Source of the DNA: Campylobacterales bacterium
Lineage (GTDB): Bacteria > Campylobacterota > Campylobacteria > Campylobacterales > Nitratiruptoraceae
Direction: 5' to 3'
Assembly: GCA_027082175.1 (NCBI GenBank)
Contig: JALWIX010000069.1
Span: 1 to 45,810, forward strand
DNA: 45,810 bases
Both the position numbers and the translations under genes were made by a program. Positions 29,430 through 39,086 of the stretch are shown piece after piece (the stretch's first letter is position 1; every line of letters begins with the position of its first letter). The notes under the pieces were generated by a model, which saw nothing but the letters and a program-made list of their open reading frames with translations, ran no database searches and was not told the DNA's origin.

Positions 29430-30143
29430 TTAGAGTTCTTTTTTGTTTTTTACATATTTCCAAAAAGTGTACTGACTATATAGTCTCGCTATCAAAAATC
29501 CTTCCCAACCGTCAAGAAAACCAAGCTTTAAAAAATATATTTTTAAAAAAGTCCAAAAAGGGTTTATTAAAGCTTTTAGCCTATTTGGTTTGGCACCAAG
29601 AGAAGAATAGCGATTTTGTTTATCTATAAACTCTTCAACATTCTCATAAGCAAGGTGGATCATATGGTTTTTTAGCGAGCCAGTTTTACCTTGCGCAACT
29701 ACTTTTTCATGAACCTCGTCTTGAGTGAAATAGGCTTTTTCTTTATCGAATAGCCTGATAGTTTTATCTGGATAAAGCCCGCAATATCTTATAGGCTTTC
29801 CAAAAAAGTAGTTTAGTCTTGGAACTTCATAAGCCTCAAATTTTGGATTTTTCAAAATTTCATTTATCTCAATTTGAAGATTTTCGGTTATTCTTTCATC
29901 ACTATCAAGCACGAAAACCCATCTGTTTTTGGCTAAATCTACCGCTTTTTGTTTTTGCTTTCCAAAACCCAGCCAATTTTGATACTCTACTCTTGCGCCG
30001 AGACTTTTTGCAATCTCTAGCGTTTTATCGCTAGAGCCGCTATCGAGAATCAAAACTTCATCCGCAAATAAAGCGCTTTTAATGGCATCTATAATAAATT
30101 TTTCACTATTATGAGTAATGATAACTATTGATAATCTATTCAT
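29430..30143 (-). CDS. GT2-family glycosyltransferase (WaaE/KdtX-like)
   Basis: LSIVIITHNSEKFIIDAIKSALFADEVLILDSGSSDKTLEIAKSLGARV, WVFVLDSDERIT. Confidence 0.87.
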   Translation of the reverse strand: MNRLSIVIITHNSEKFIIDAIKSALFADEVLILDSGSSDKTLEIAKSLGARVEYQNWLGFGKQKQKAVDLAKNRWVFVLDSDERITENLQIEINEILKNPKFEAYEVPRLNYFFGKPIRYCGLYPDKTIRLFDKEKAYFTQDEVHEKVVAQGKTGSLKNHMIHLAYENVEEFIDKQNRYSSLGAKPNRLKALINPFWTFLKIYFLKLGFLDGWEGFLIARLYSQYTFWKYVKNKKEL

Positions 30144-30595
30144 ATGGAAAGTTTATTTTTTAAATTTTGTAAAAAAGTTACAATCTCTTTACTTTTATAT
30201 TTTTTATACTCTTTAATTGTCGATTCTATTGCATCATTAATATCCGAACAATTTTTAGAAATGTTTAACAAATCATTATATAATATAGGGAGTTTTTCTT
30301 TGACAATATCCCAGATTTCCTCCTCATCGATGCCAAAATACTCATGTATTATTAAATTTCTAAAGTTTACAATTTTCCTAAAATACTTTGGAGTACTTTT
30401 GGATAGCTCCGAGTTATTCAAAATATATTTTATCGATTCGCCAATTATTTCAAGTTCTTTGATTGTTGCGTCCCAATGCAGAAAACTATATCTGAATTCT
30501 TGAGCATTATTAAATGTTTTAGTGTAATTTTCAATTTTTTTAATAGCTACAAAAGTATCTATAATAAAAAGAGATATACTTCTATTTTTAGACAT
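30140..30595 (-). CDS. HEPN-domain protein (HepT-like)
   Basis: FRNLIIHEYFGIDEEEIWDIV contains Rx4HxY. Confidence 0.87.
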   Translation of the reverse strand: MSKNRSISLFIIDTFVAIKKIENYTKTFNNAQEFRYSFLHWDATIKELEIIGESIKYILNNSELSKSTPKYFRKIVNFRNLIIHEYFGIDEEEIWDIVKEKLPILYNDLLNISKNCSDINDAIESTIKEYKKYKSKEIVTFLQNLKNKLSI

Positions 30596-30875
30596 AAATC
30601 AAATCTTTATCGATAAATTTTTTATAATAATCTCTTATAGAGTCAAAATAACCGATATCTACTTTTTTATGCAGATTTTTTTCAAGATACTCTTTGAAAT
30701 CCTCTTTTAGAAAAAAATCTTTCTTTTTCATATCAATTAAAAGATCAATATCACTATTCTCATTAGCCATATCTTTTGCATAACTTCCAAAAAGAGCAAT
30801 TTTTTGTATGCCGTATTTTTTTAAAAAAATTTTTTTATGTTTGGCTAAAAAATCTAAAATTTCCTCTTTTTTCAT
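30588..30875 (-). CDS. MNT-type nucleotidyltransferase (MntA-like)
   Basis: IALFGSYAKDMANENSDIDLLID (GSx10DxD); overlaps HEPN gene. Confidence 0.88.
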   Translation of the reverse strand: MKKEEILDFLAKHKKIFLKKYGIQKIALFGSYAKDMANENSDIDLLIDMKKKDFFLKEDFKEYLEKNLHKKVDIGYFDSIRDYYKKFIDKDLIYV

Positions 30876-30911
30876 AATTTGTCCTAAAAAATATTAAACA
30901 ATTTTAGCAAA

Positions 30912-31964
30912 TCAAACTCCATAAAACTCTCTATACCATTTGACAAACTGTTCTACTCCATATTCGATAGGTGTGCCTGGCTTATAGCCTAAATCTTTTT
31001 CCAAAGAGGAAGTGTCCGCCCAAGTTGCGGGAACGTCTCCCGGCTGCAAAGGAAGATAATTTTTCTTAGCCTCTTTGCCTAGAGCTTTCTCTATAGCTTT
31101 TATAAAATCCATCAGTTCCACAGGAGAGCCGTTTCCTATGTTATATACTCTATAAGGAGCTTTACTAGTGGCAGGATCGGGCGTTTTACCGCTCCAGTTT
31201 GGGTTTGGTTTGGCCGGATTGTCTATGACTCTGACAACACCTTCGATAATATCGTCGATAAATGTAAAATCTCTTTTCATTTTTCCATAATTAAAAACGT
31301 CAATAGCTCTATCTTCCAAAATCGCTTTGGTAAACAAAAACAGAGCCATATCAGGTCTTCCCCAAGGACCGTAAACGGTGAAAAATCTAAGTCCGGTTGT
31401 AGGAATATTGAAAAGATATGAGTAGGTGTGAGCCATTAGTTCGTTGCTTTTTTTGCTTGCTGCGTAAAGGCTTATCGGATGATCTACATTGTGATGAACG
31501 TTAAATGGCATAGTCTCATTTAATCCGTAAACACTGGAACTGCTTGCGTATGCTAGATGTTCAACCTCGTTATGACGGCAAGCTTCTAAAATATTGATAA
31601 ATCCCACTATATTGCTTTGAGCGTAAGTGTGCGGATTTGTCAATGAGTACCTAACACCTGCTTGAGCGGCGAGATTACATACTCTTTGAGGGTTTTCGTT
31701 TTTGAAAATTTTCTCTATAGCCTCTTTATCTTCGAGATTCACTCTGTAAAATGTGTGGTTGGGATATTTTTTGCTTATATACTTTTTTCCAAATTCAAAA
31801 TCTTTCTCTTCAAATCCAAGTTCTTTTAACCTTCCGTATTTAACCCTGATATCGTAATAGTCGTTAATATTGTCTACTCCTACTACTTCGTCTCCTCTTT
31901 CAAGAAGTTTTTTAGCTAGATGAAAACCTATAAAACCTGCCGTTCCTGTTAAAAGGATTTTCAT
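30912..31964 (-). CDS. NAD-dependent epimerase, UDP-glucuronate 4-epimerase-like
   Basis: [46 protein letters not shown]. Confidence 0.88.
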   Translation of the reverse strand: MKILLTGTAGFIGFHLAKKLLERGDEVVGVDNINDYYDIRVKYGRLKELGFEEKDFEFGKKYISKKYPNHTFYRVNLEDKEAIEKIFKNENPQRVCNLAAQAGVRYSLTNPHTYAQSNIVGFINILEACRHNEVEHLAYASSSSVYGLNETMPFNVHHNVDHPISLYAASKKSNELMAHTYSYLFNIPTTGLRFFTVYGPWGRPDMALFLFTKAILEDRAIDVFNYGKMKRDFTFIDDIIEGVVRVIDNPAKPNPNWSGKTPDPATSKAPYRVYNIGNGSPVELMDFIKAIEKALGKEAKKNYLPLQPGDVPATWADTSSLEKDLGYKPGTPIEYGVEQFVKWYREFYGV

Positions 31965-31978
31965 TTGAAAATCCTTTT
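31951..31978 (-). promoter_or_regulatory. Perfect inverted repeat enclosing SD and start codon of the epimerase gene
   Basis: AAAAGGATTTTC-ATTT-GAAAATCCTTTT; start codon complement CAT at 31962-31964. Confidence 0.6.
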
Positions 31979-32022
31979 AGTTAATGGTTGATGGTTTATG
32001 GTTGATAGTTGTTTGTTGATAA
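31979..32022. repeat. Array flanking four-helix-bundle remnant 3 (left side)
   Basis: agttaatggttgatggtttatggttgatagttgtttgttgat. Confidence 0.8.
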
Positions 32023-32037
32023 TTATAATAGAGTTTT

Positions 32038-32392
32038 TCATTTTGTTTTTCCTTTCAAAGAACTTATAAGACTGTTTAACATTTTTCTTAATTTTGTTAT
32101 TTCGAGAATATAATTTTCAATATTATTAATATAGCCAATTTTTTTTGCAATTATAATTTGAGTTTCTAATTCAAGCAGAACCTAAAGCTATATATAAAAA
32201 TTGTATAAACTCTTTTTTAGTATTTCGAGATGCACCTTCTGCTATATTGCTTGGTATTGAAATTGTTGATCTTCTAATTTGATCTGATAATACATATATT
32301 TCACTATTTGGAAAACTTTTAATAAGCTGATATATTTTTTCCACTAAGGATATGGAGTTTTGCCAAACCTTCAAATCTTTGTAATCATTCAA
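32038..32392 (-). pseudogene. Frameshifted four-helix-bundle (S23/Avd-like) gene
   Basis: MNDYKDLKVWQNSISLVEKIYQLIKSFPNSEIYVLSDQIRRSTISIPSNIAEGASRNTKKEFIQFLYIALGSA*, then ELETQIIIAKKIGYINNIENYILEITKLRKMLNSLISSLKGKTK* in another frame. Confidence 0.85.
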
Positions 32393-32408
32393 CTATTATC
32401 CTTTCAAA

Positions 32409-32444
32409 ACTATCTACCATCAACTATCCACTATCCACTATCCA
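32409..32444. repeat. Array on the other side of remnant 3, opposite orientation; supplies the ugd stop codon
   Basis: Minus strand: ggtggatagtggatagtggatagttgatggtagatag. Confidence 0.85.
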
Positions 32445-33838
32445 CCGGTAACACCTACTTGGTAATACTCAAATCCCATCTCTTTGAGTTTATCTTTATT
32501 GTATTGATTTCTTCCGTCAAAGATTATAGGGTTTTTGAGTCTCTTTTTCATCTCGAAAAAGTCCGGACTTCTGAACTCTTTCCATTCAGTTACTAGTATC
32601 ATAGCGTCCGAGTCGTTTAGAGTGTCGTATTTGTTGTCGAAATACTCGATATTTTCAACACCTTTAAGCCAAAAGTTTTTTGCCTCATCCATAGCTTTTG
32701 GATCGTAAGCTTTGATTTTAGCGCCTCTTTTGGCAAGCTCTTTTATTATGGTTATGGAGGGCGCTTCTCGCATATCATCCGTTTCCGGTTTAAAGCTTAG
32801 TCCCCATATAGCAAAAGATAAGCCTTTTAATGGCTTATCTTTTGAGTTGATAGTCGATAGTTGATAGTTGATAGAAAAGCGGTTTAAGATTTTGTTTAGA
32901 AAATAGATTCTTTGCTCTTTGTTTACCTCTTCGACAGCTTTTACTATTTTTGGCTCAACTCCCGCGTCCAGCGCTATCTTTTCAAGAGCCTTCACATCTT
33001 TTGGAAAACAGCTGCCGCCATATCCGACTCCAGGATATATAAAGGCATAACCTATACGACTATCGCTACCGATCCCCACTCTTACTTTATTAATATCGGC
33101 TCCTACCGCTTCTGCAATACGCGCCATTTCGTTCATAAAAGATATTTTTGTCGCAAGCATCGCGTTTGCGGCGTATTTGGTAAGTTCGGCGCTTCTAACG
33201 TCCATACCTATAAATCTTTCATGGCTTCTTGTAAAAGGAGCGTATAGCTCTTTTAAAACTTCCATCGATTTTGGATTATCGGCGCCTATGACTACTCTAT
33301 CCGGTTTCATAAAATCATTTACCGCGTCACCCTCTTTCAAAAATTCGGGATTGCTCACTACGTCAAATTTCAAAAGTTCTTTATATGTCTTTTCATTTAT
33401 TTCATTATTTTTTAATCTTTTTTCAAGCTCTTTTTTTATAGTTTCTCTAACTTTGTCAGCTGTGCCTACGGGAACAGTAGATTTATCCACTACTATCAAA
33501 GGATGGCTCATATATTTTCCTATATCTTTTGCTACGGCCAAGACATACTGTAAATCCGCGCTTCCGTCTTCACCTTGTGGAGTTCCTACGGCGATAAACA
33601 CTATATCAGAGTTTTTTAGGGCATATTTTATATCTGTTGTAAACTCCAAAGTGCCGATTTTGAAGTTATTTTTGACTATCTCTTCAAGTCCGGGCTCATA
33701 TATGGGTATGACTCCCTTTTTTAGGTTTTCGATCTTTTTTTCATCAATATCTACGCATATTACGTTATTTCCCATCTGCGCAAAACAAGCGCCGGTAACT
33801 AGTCCTACATAACCTGTGCCAATAATGCTTATCTTCAT
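32438..33838 (-). CDS. ugd: UDP-glucose 6-dehydrogenase
   Basis: [58 protein letters not shown]. Confidence 0.93.
   Translation of the reverse strand: MKISIIGTGYVGLVTGACFAQMGNNVICVDIDEKKIENLKKGVIPIYEPGLEEIVKNNFKIGTLEFTTDIKYALKNSDIVFIAVGTPQGEDGSADLQYVLAVAKDIGKYMSHPLIVVDKSTVPVGTADKVRETIKKELEKRLKNNEINEKTYKELLKFDVVSNPEFLKEGDAVNDFMKPDRVVIGADNPKSMEVLKELYAPFTRSHERFIGMDVRSAELTKYAANAMLATKISFMNEMARIAEAVGADINKVRVGIGSDSRIGYAFIYPGVGYGGSCFPKDVKALEKIALDAGVEPKIVKAVEEVNKEQRIYFLNKILNRFSINYQLSTINSKDKPLKGLSFAIWGLSFKPETDDMREAPSITIIKELAKRGAKIKAYDPKAMDEAKNFWLKGVENIEYFDNKYDTLNDSDAMILVTEWKEFRSPDFFEMKKRLKNPIIFDGRNQYNKDKLKEMGFEYYQVGVTGG
32812..32873. repeat. Perfect 13-bp inverted repeat (32812-32824/32832-32844) abutting a GTTGATA heptamer array (32846-32873), inside ugd
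   Basis: CAAAAGATAAGCC ttttaat GGCTTATCTTTTG a gttgata gtcgata gttgata gttgata. Confidence 0.92.
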
Positions 33839-33847
33839 CTTTTTCCT

Positions 33848-34741
33848 CTATTTGTAAATCTCTTCATACTGATTTTTCCATCTTTTATGAAACCAAAACC
33901 ACTCATCAGGTTTTTGACGGATCACTCTTTCTGTTATATCTGCTTGAGCCTGGGTGCATTTTCTTATATCCTCTTCGCTGTTTTGGGTTTTTTCGCAGAT
34001 TATAGGCTCATAAAAGGTAATCGTATATTTTTCATAATCTATTGTGCTTATGAACGTAGGTATAATTTTAGCATTAAATCGTCTAGCTAGTAAAGCCGCA
34101 CTTGGGGTATGGCGTGCTCGTTTACCGAAAAAGTCTATAAGTATCCCTTCGCTCTCAGCCGTATTTTGATCCACTAAAAGTCCAACCATCCTTCCTTTTT
34201 TAAGATCGTTTATAAGACCTTTCATGGCTCCTTTTTTATCGAGCATTCTTATATCATACTGCTCTCTATTTCTTTTTAAGATATCGTTCATCGTTTTAGA
34301 GTCAAGCGCTCTTCCCACTGCAGTAAGAGGCCCGAAAAAAGCCGCTATAGATAGCGGTAGAAGCTCCCAATTCCCGTAATGGGCCGTTATAAGTATAACT
34401 TTTTCGCCATTTTTTAAAGCCTCTTTTAATATCTTTTCATTTTTAAACTCAACCTTTTTTAAAAGTTCCTCTTTAGAGATACCTTGGTTTTTTACAAAAT
34501 CTGCCAGATTGTAAAGCATATTTTTATAGCATTTTTTAACGATTTTATCTTTCTCTTTTTTGCTAAGTTTATCTCCAAAGGCAAAATCTAGATTGGTTTT
34601 TATTATCTTTGAATGCTTTTTATCCAAAATATATATCAGATGTGAGAGTGAGTTTAAAATGGCGTTTAAAACTTTTTTTGGAGTATGTCTGACTAACCAT
34701 TGGAAGATATTGAAAAGTCCAAGATATATTTTATCTTTCAA
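33848..34741 (-). CDS. Lipid A biosynthesis acyltransferase (LpxL/HtrB family)
   Basis: ITAHYGNWELLPLSIAAFFGPLTAVGRALDSKTMND, GLLVDQNTAESEGILIDFFGKRARHTPSAALLA. Confidence 0.88.
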   Translation of the reverse strand: MKDKIYLGLFNIFQWLVRHTPKKVLNAILNSLSHLIYILDKKHSKIIKTNLDFAFGDKLSKKEKDKIVKKCYKNMLYNLADFVKNQGISKEELLKKVEFKNEKILKEALKNGEKVILITAHYGNWELLPLSIAAFFGPLTAVGRALDSKTMNDILKRNREQYDIRMLDKKGAMKGLINDLKKGRMVGLLVDQNTAESEGILIDFFGKRARHTPSAALLARRFNAKIIPTFISTIDYEKYTITFYEPIICEKTQNSEEDIRKCTQAQADITERVIRQKPDEWFWFHKRWKNQYEEIYK

Positions 34742-35726
34742 GAAGTTCCTTTGCTTTTTCTATAATTTTTTTAGGCTCTATCAGAGTGATTGAATCGTCA
34801 CTTTTATCAAATCTGCAAGCTCCGGCGGATGAGGGAGATTTTATCGCTATATTTTTAGGCGTTTGATACATTAAAGTAACGGGAGTATACCCAAAAAGAA
34901 CTATCGAGGCTCTATTCATAGCCCAGGCCATATGAACGGGTCCCGTATCCCCTCCGATTATAAGATCCATTTTGGAGACGAGATATTTTAAATCGTTTAA
35001 AGATAGTTTCGGTAAAACTTTAGCGCCGCTATTTTTTGAGATATACTCTGCCTTTTTTCTCTCCTCTTCATTTCCCCATATAAGCAGAATATTTTTATTT
35101 AAATTTTTGGCGATCTCAATAAAACCATCGCTAGGATAGTTTTTGTTCTCTTTGCTTGAACCAGGAATGAACAAAATATTTTTATCTTCTAAAAAATTGT
35201 CGATAATTGAGTAGTCTTTAGAAGTGTCATAAAAAAGATAAGCCTCTTTTTTTAAAATCTCTTCATCGCTATATTCAAATCCGAAAATTTTGGAAACAAA
35301 ATCTAAGTTTCTATAAATCACATTTTTTTCGCAAGGGATTATGACTCTATTCGTATAAAAAAGGGAAGCTAAAGATTCTCTTATGCAACCAACTTCCAAG
35401 CCATATCTTTTTTCTCCCAAAAAAAAGGAGATAAGAGCCGATTTTATAAGCCCTTGTATATCTAAAACATAATCAAAACTATCTAAATTTTTTAAAAAGT
35501 CAGCCGTTTTTTTTAACTCTTTTAGAGATTTTTTAGTTTTTAGTTTTTTAATATCTATCCCCACAACTTGTTTTATACTTGGATTGAAGTTTAGCGCGTC
35601 TTCAAAATTTTTTTGAGTAACCCAAGTGATGTCGGCGTCTGGAAAATATTTTTTTATAAACTGTAAAATAATCATAGAATGAACGATGTCCCCAAGCGCG
35701 CTAAGTCTAACAATCGCTATTTTCAT
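34731..35726 (-). CDS. waaC: Heptosyltransferase I (GT9)
   Basis: MKIAIVRLSALGDIVHSMIILQFIKKYFPDADITWVTQK, GGDTGPVHMAWAM; start 35726 preferred over 35756. Confidence 0.9.
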   Translation of the reverse strand: MKIAIVRLSALGDIVHSMIILQFIKKYFPDADITWVTQKNFEDALNFNPSIKQVVGIDIKKLKTKKSLKELKKTADFLKNLDSFDYVLDIQGLIKSALISFFLGEKRYGLEVGCIRESLASLFYTNRVIIPCEKNVIYRNLDFVSKIFGFEYSDEEILKKEAYLFYDTSKDYSIIDNFLEDKNILFIPGSSKENKNYPSDGFIEIAKNLNKNILLIWGNEEERKKAEYISKNSGAKVLPKLSLNDLKYLVSKMDLIIGGDTGPVHMAWAMNRASIVLFGYTPVTLMYQTPKNIAIKSPSSAGACRFDKSDDSITLIEPKKIIEKAKELLER

Positions 35727-35764
35727 TTTTCTCCTTAAGAATTTGTATTTTATCAAAACTGCAA

Positions 35765-35800
35765 AAAATTGACAATTTTTGTATAATACTTGTCAATTTT
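35765..35800. promoter_or_regulatory. Divergent promoter region with 10-bp inverted repeat around a TATAAT
   Basis: AAAATTGACA (35765-35774), TATAAT (35782-35787), TGTCAATTTT (35791-35800). Confidence 0.55.
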
Positions 35801-35815
35801 ATCTACGGAGTAGCA

Positions 35816-36607
35816 ATGATTTGCGTATTTGACTGCGAAACCATTCCCGATACCGAACTTATAAAAAAAGAGTACTCTTTTAATGAGGATTTGGATGAGT
35901 TAAATCTAAGTTTAAAGGCTATGAGTCTTCAAGAAGCGAAAAACGGCTCTACTTTTTTGCCTGTTCCATATCATAAAGTCGTGGCTATCTCGGCGGTTAT
36001 AGCCGATGATTTTGGAAATTTTAAAAAAGTCAATTCTATTGACGGCGAAAATGAGAAGGAGATGATAGAAAACTTTTTAAATTTCATCGATAGACACAAT
36101 CCAAAGCTTATCAGTTTTAACGGAAGAGGTTTTGATATTCCTATGCTTTTTATAAGAGCTTTAAAATACAACCTCTCTTGCCCCGCATATTTTGAGCAGG
36201 ACAATCAGATGTTAAATAAGACCAAATGGGAAAACTATCGATCAAGATACAGCGAACAGTTTCATATAGACCTTTTGGAAGTTTTTGGACATTACGGCGC
36301 CGTTAGAAACCTAAAACTTGATACTATCTGCACTATGGCCGGAGTTCCGGGAAAATTTGACGTAAGCGGTGATATGGTGTTGGAGCTTTATTATAAAGGC
36401 GAAATTAAGAAAATAAAAGAGTATTGCGAAAGTGACGTCTTAAATACTTACATTCTATTTTTGAAGTATGAGATATTAAAAGGAAATTTAACTCAAGAGG
36501 ATTATAAAGCTATCCTTTTGCAAATGAGTGATAAAATGCCAAAAGAGAAAAGTTATAGCGAAATTTTTTTAGATTTTATAAAAAATGAGGTAAAAGATGA
36601 TAGTTAG
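35816..36607 (+). CDS. Predicted 3'-5' exonuclease, PolB-exonuclease-like
   Basis: VFDCETIPDTEL, NGRGFDIPMLFIRAL, YCESDVLNTYILFLKYE (DEDD-type motifs). Confidence 0.82.
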   Translation: MICVFDCETIPDTELIKKEYSFNEDLDELNLSLKAMSLQEAKNGSTFLPVPYHKVVAISAVIADDFGNFKKVNSIDGENEKEMIENFLNFIDRHNPKLISFNGRGFDIPMLFIRALKYNLSCPAYFEQDNQMLNKTKWENYRSRYSEQFHIDLLEVFGHYGAVRNLKLDTICTMAGVPGKFDVSGDMVLELYYKGEIKKIKEYCESDVLNTYILFLKYEILKGNLTQEDYKAILLQMSDKMPKEKSYSEIFLDFIKNEVKDDS

Positions 36608-37505
36608 GGAAATTGAGCAGTACGCTGAGATAAGAACGAAAGCAAGAGCATATTTATGTTATCTTCTACAGCGTTACATACCGAACTATATGCCTGTTCC
36701 TTCGTTAGACAACATTATCAATACGTTAAAAATACTCAAAAAAGAGCTTCCCCAAGCGGAGGCTTTTTATGTATTGGATAAAAGCGGAATGCAGATCATC
36801 GACGCTATTTCTAAAAAACCGGAATACAGGAAAGGGAAAGGGATCAATAGAAGTATGAGAGCATATTACTATCGTGCCGTCAAAGAGAAAAGATGTATTT
36901 TAACTGATCCCTATCCGTCATTGTTAACGCATGAACTTACGGTAACGGCTTCATACCCAATATATAACGATAAAAAGCAGTTAGTTTATATAGTCTGTAT
37001 CGATCTCTCTTTAACGGATATTTTAAAAGTTTTTCATCCTACATCAATTGATTCTATTTTCGGTAATTTTTCTAAAATCTCATATTTTCTTTTTACATTC
37101 GCCCTTTTGGTAGTAGCAATACTACTTTTTTTAAAAGGGATTATGAGTGTTATGGTTCATGGTATTCATGTTTATAATCTAGACGTAAAAGAGATTTTTG
37201 AATCAACTATTTTGATAACTTTATCTTTAGCTATTTTTGATTTAGTAAAGACTCTTTTTGAAGAAGAAGTATTGGGACGTCATAAACAAAGAAGCACTTC
37301 CGACGTTCATAAGACAATGATTAGGTTTTTAGGGTCTATAATAATAGCTCTATCTATAGAAGCTTTGATGTTGGTTTTCAAGTTTGCTATAATCGGGCCG
37401 GAAAAAATCATATACGCTGTTTTCTTAGTAGCGGCCGTTACTATGCTGCTGTTTGGTCTCTCTTTCTATCTAAAATCTATGCAAGGGTATAGAGAGGAAG
37501 AGTGA
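36597..37505 (+). CDS. Cache/PDC-like sensory region followed by four TM helices, unknown function
   Basis: AEAFYVLDKSGMQIIDAIS...GINRSMRAYYYRAVKEKRCILTDPYPSLLTHELTVTASYPIYND; C-terminal hydrophobic helices. Confidence 0.6.
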   Translation: MIVREIEQYAEIRTKARAYLCYLLQRYIPNYMPVPSLDNIINTLKILKKELPQAEAFYVLDKSGMQIIDAISKKPEYRKGKGINRSMRAYYYRAVKEKRCILTDPYPSLLTHELTVTASYPIYNDKKQLVYIVCIDLSLTDILKVFHPTSIDSIFGNFSKISYFLFTFALLVVAILLFLKGIMSVMVHGIHVYNLDVKEIFESTILITLSLAIFDLVKTLFEEEVLGRHKQRSTSDVHKTMIRFLGSIIIALSIEALMLVFKFAIIGPEKIIYAVFLVAAVTMLLFGLSFYLKSMQGYREEE

Positions 37506-37509
37506 TTGA

Positions 37510-37610
37510 GTATAAAGGTGGTAAGGTTATAGGAGATAAGGGCAAGTGGTTAGGATGAAGAAAAATACTATTCCCGATTCCAAATTTTTAATTCCTAATA
37601 TCTAATGTCT
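37510..37610. repeat. Intergenic array pair upstream of hisH
   Basis: aaaggtggtaaggttataggagataagggcaagtggttagg ... attcccgattccaaatttttaattcctaatatctaatgtc. Confidence 0.65.
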
Positions 37611-37622
37611 AAAAGAGGTATT

Positions 37623-38237
37623 ATGAAAGTAGCGATAGTTGATTACAATATGGGAAATCTCGCAAGTGTTAAAAACGCTTTTTTGAAAATAGGCGCAAAG
37701 CCTGAGATTGTAAAAGAAGGTGAAAAATTAAAAGATTTTGATAAACTTATTTTACCTGGGGTAGGAGCTTTTGGAGACGCGATCTCTCATCTAAAACAGT
37801 ATGCCCTAATCGAACCTATTTTAGAGTTTGCAAAAAGTGGAAAACCACTTCTTGGAATTTGTCTTGGAATGCAGCTTCTTTTTGATAAAAGTTATGAGTT
37901 TGGCGAGCATAAAGGGCTTGGATTAATTCCCGGAGAGGTTGTTCCTTTTGATAAAAGCAGATTCGAACATAGGTTGAAAGTTCCGCATATGGGATGGAAT
38001 GAACTTTTTGTTCAAAAAGAGACCTCTTTGTTTAAAGGACTTCCTAAAGCTTTTTATCTCTATTTTGTTCATAGTTTTCATGCCGTATGCGATGAAAAGT
38101 ATGTTGCTGGGAGAACCATATACGGTTATGAGTTTGTAAGCGCGGTTCAAAATGAAAACGTATTTGGCCTTCAGCCGCATCCAGAAAAGTCGCACGAAAA
38201 CGGACTTAAAATTTTGGAAAATTTTGTGAGACTTTAG
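37623..38237 (+). CDS. hisH: Imidazole glycerol phosphate synthase glutaminase subunit
   Basis: VAIVDYNMGNLASVKNAF, GICLGMQLLFD, FGLQPHPEKS; start 37623 preferred. Confidence 0.93.
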   Translation: MKVAIVDYNMGNLASVKNAFLKIGAKPEIVKEGEKLKDFDKLILPGVGAFGDAISHLKQYALIEPILEFAKSGKPLLGICLGMQLLFDKSYEFGEHKGLGLIPGEVVPFDKSRFEHRLKVPHMGWNELFVQKETSLFKGLPKAFYLYFVHSFHAVCDEKYVAGRTIYGYEFVSAVQNENVFGLQPHPEKSHENGLKILENFVRL

Positions 38238-38345
38238 GGTGAATAGTGTGGGTGTTAGTGTGGGTGTGGGTGTGGGTGTGAGTGTGAGTGTGAGAGGATT
38301 ATCTCTTACCACTTACCCCTTATTACTAATTACGCTTTACGATTC
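38237..38345. repeat. Array pair abutting the hisH stop: GTGTGG hexamers, then an opposite CTTACC/CTTATT-type array
   Basis: agtgtgggtgttagtgtgggtgtgggtgtgggtgtgagtgtgagtgtgag ... cttaccacttaccccttattactaattacgc. Confidence 0.85.
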
Positions 38346-38363
38346 GCAAAATAAAGGAATATA

Positions 38364-39086
38364 ATGACAATTTATCCTGCTATAGATTTAAAAGATGGAA
38401 AAGCGGTAAGACTAACAAAAGGTTTGATGGAGAGCGCTAAAATCTACAGCAATGAGCCCTGGGAGCTTGCTAAGAAGTTTGAAGAGATGGGTTCAAAATG
38501 GCTACATTTAGTCGATTTAAACGGCGCTTTCGCAGGTGAACCTAAAAATCTTGAGCAGATAAAAAAGATTAGAGAAAACTCCTCTTTAAAAATGCAGTTG
38601 GGCGGCGGTATAAGAGATGAAGAGACTATAAAGAGATATCTAGATATAGGTATTAATCGGGTTATTTTGGGCTCAGTCGCGGTGAAAAATCCCAATTTTG
38701 TCAAAGAGATGGCAAAAAAATATCCCGTCGTAGTCGGAATAGACGCAATTGATGGCTATGTGGCGGTAGAGGGATGGGCAAAAACCAGCACTATGAAAGC
38801 TACCGAACTTGCAAGAGCTTTCGCGGATAGCGGAGTAGAAGCGATAATCTGTACCGATGTTGGACGTGATGGAACTTTGAGCGGAGTAAATGTTGATTTT
38901 ACCGTAAGTATAGCCGAAGCTAGCGGTATTGAGACGATTGCTAGCGGCGGTGTTAAAGATATAGAAGATATAAAAAGATTGCTTGAAACTAAGAAAGTAG
39001 CCGGCGTAATAATAGGCAAAGCTTTTTATGAAGGCGCTTTAGATTTGAAAGAGGTTTTTGAATTATTAGTGAGTAGTAAGCAGTGA
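38364..39086 (+). CDS. hisA: Phosphoribosylformimino-5-aminoimidazole carboxamide ribotide isomerase
   Basis: [35 protein letters not shown]-like, [12 protein letters not shown]. Confidence 0.93.
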   Translation: MTIYPAIDLKDGKAVRLTKGLMESAKIYSNEPWELAKKFEEMGSKWLHLVDLNGAFAGEPKNLEQIKKIRENSSLKMQLGGGIRDEETIKRYLDIGINRVILGSVAVKNPNFVKEMAKKYPVVVGIDAIDGYVAVEGWAKTSTMKATELARAFADSGVEAIICTDVGRDGTLSGVNVDFTVSIAEASGIETIASGGVKDIEDIKRLLETKKVAGVIIGKAFYEGALDLKEVFELLVSSKQ

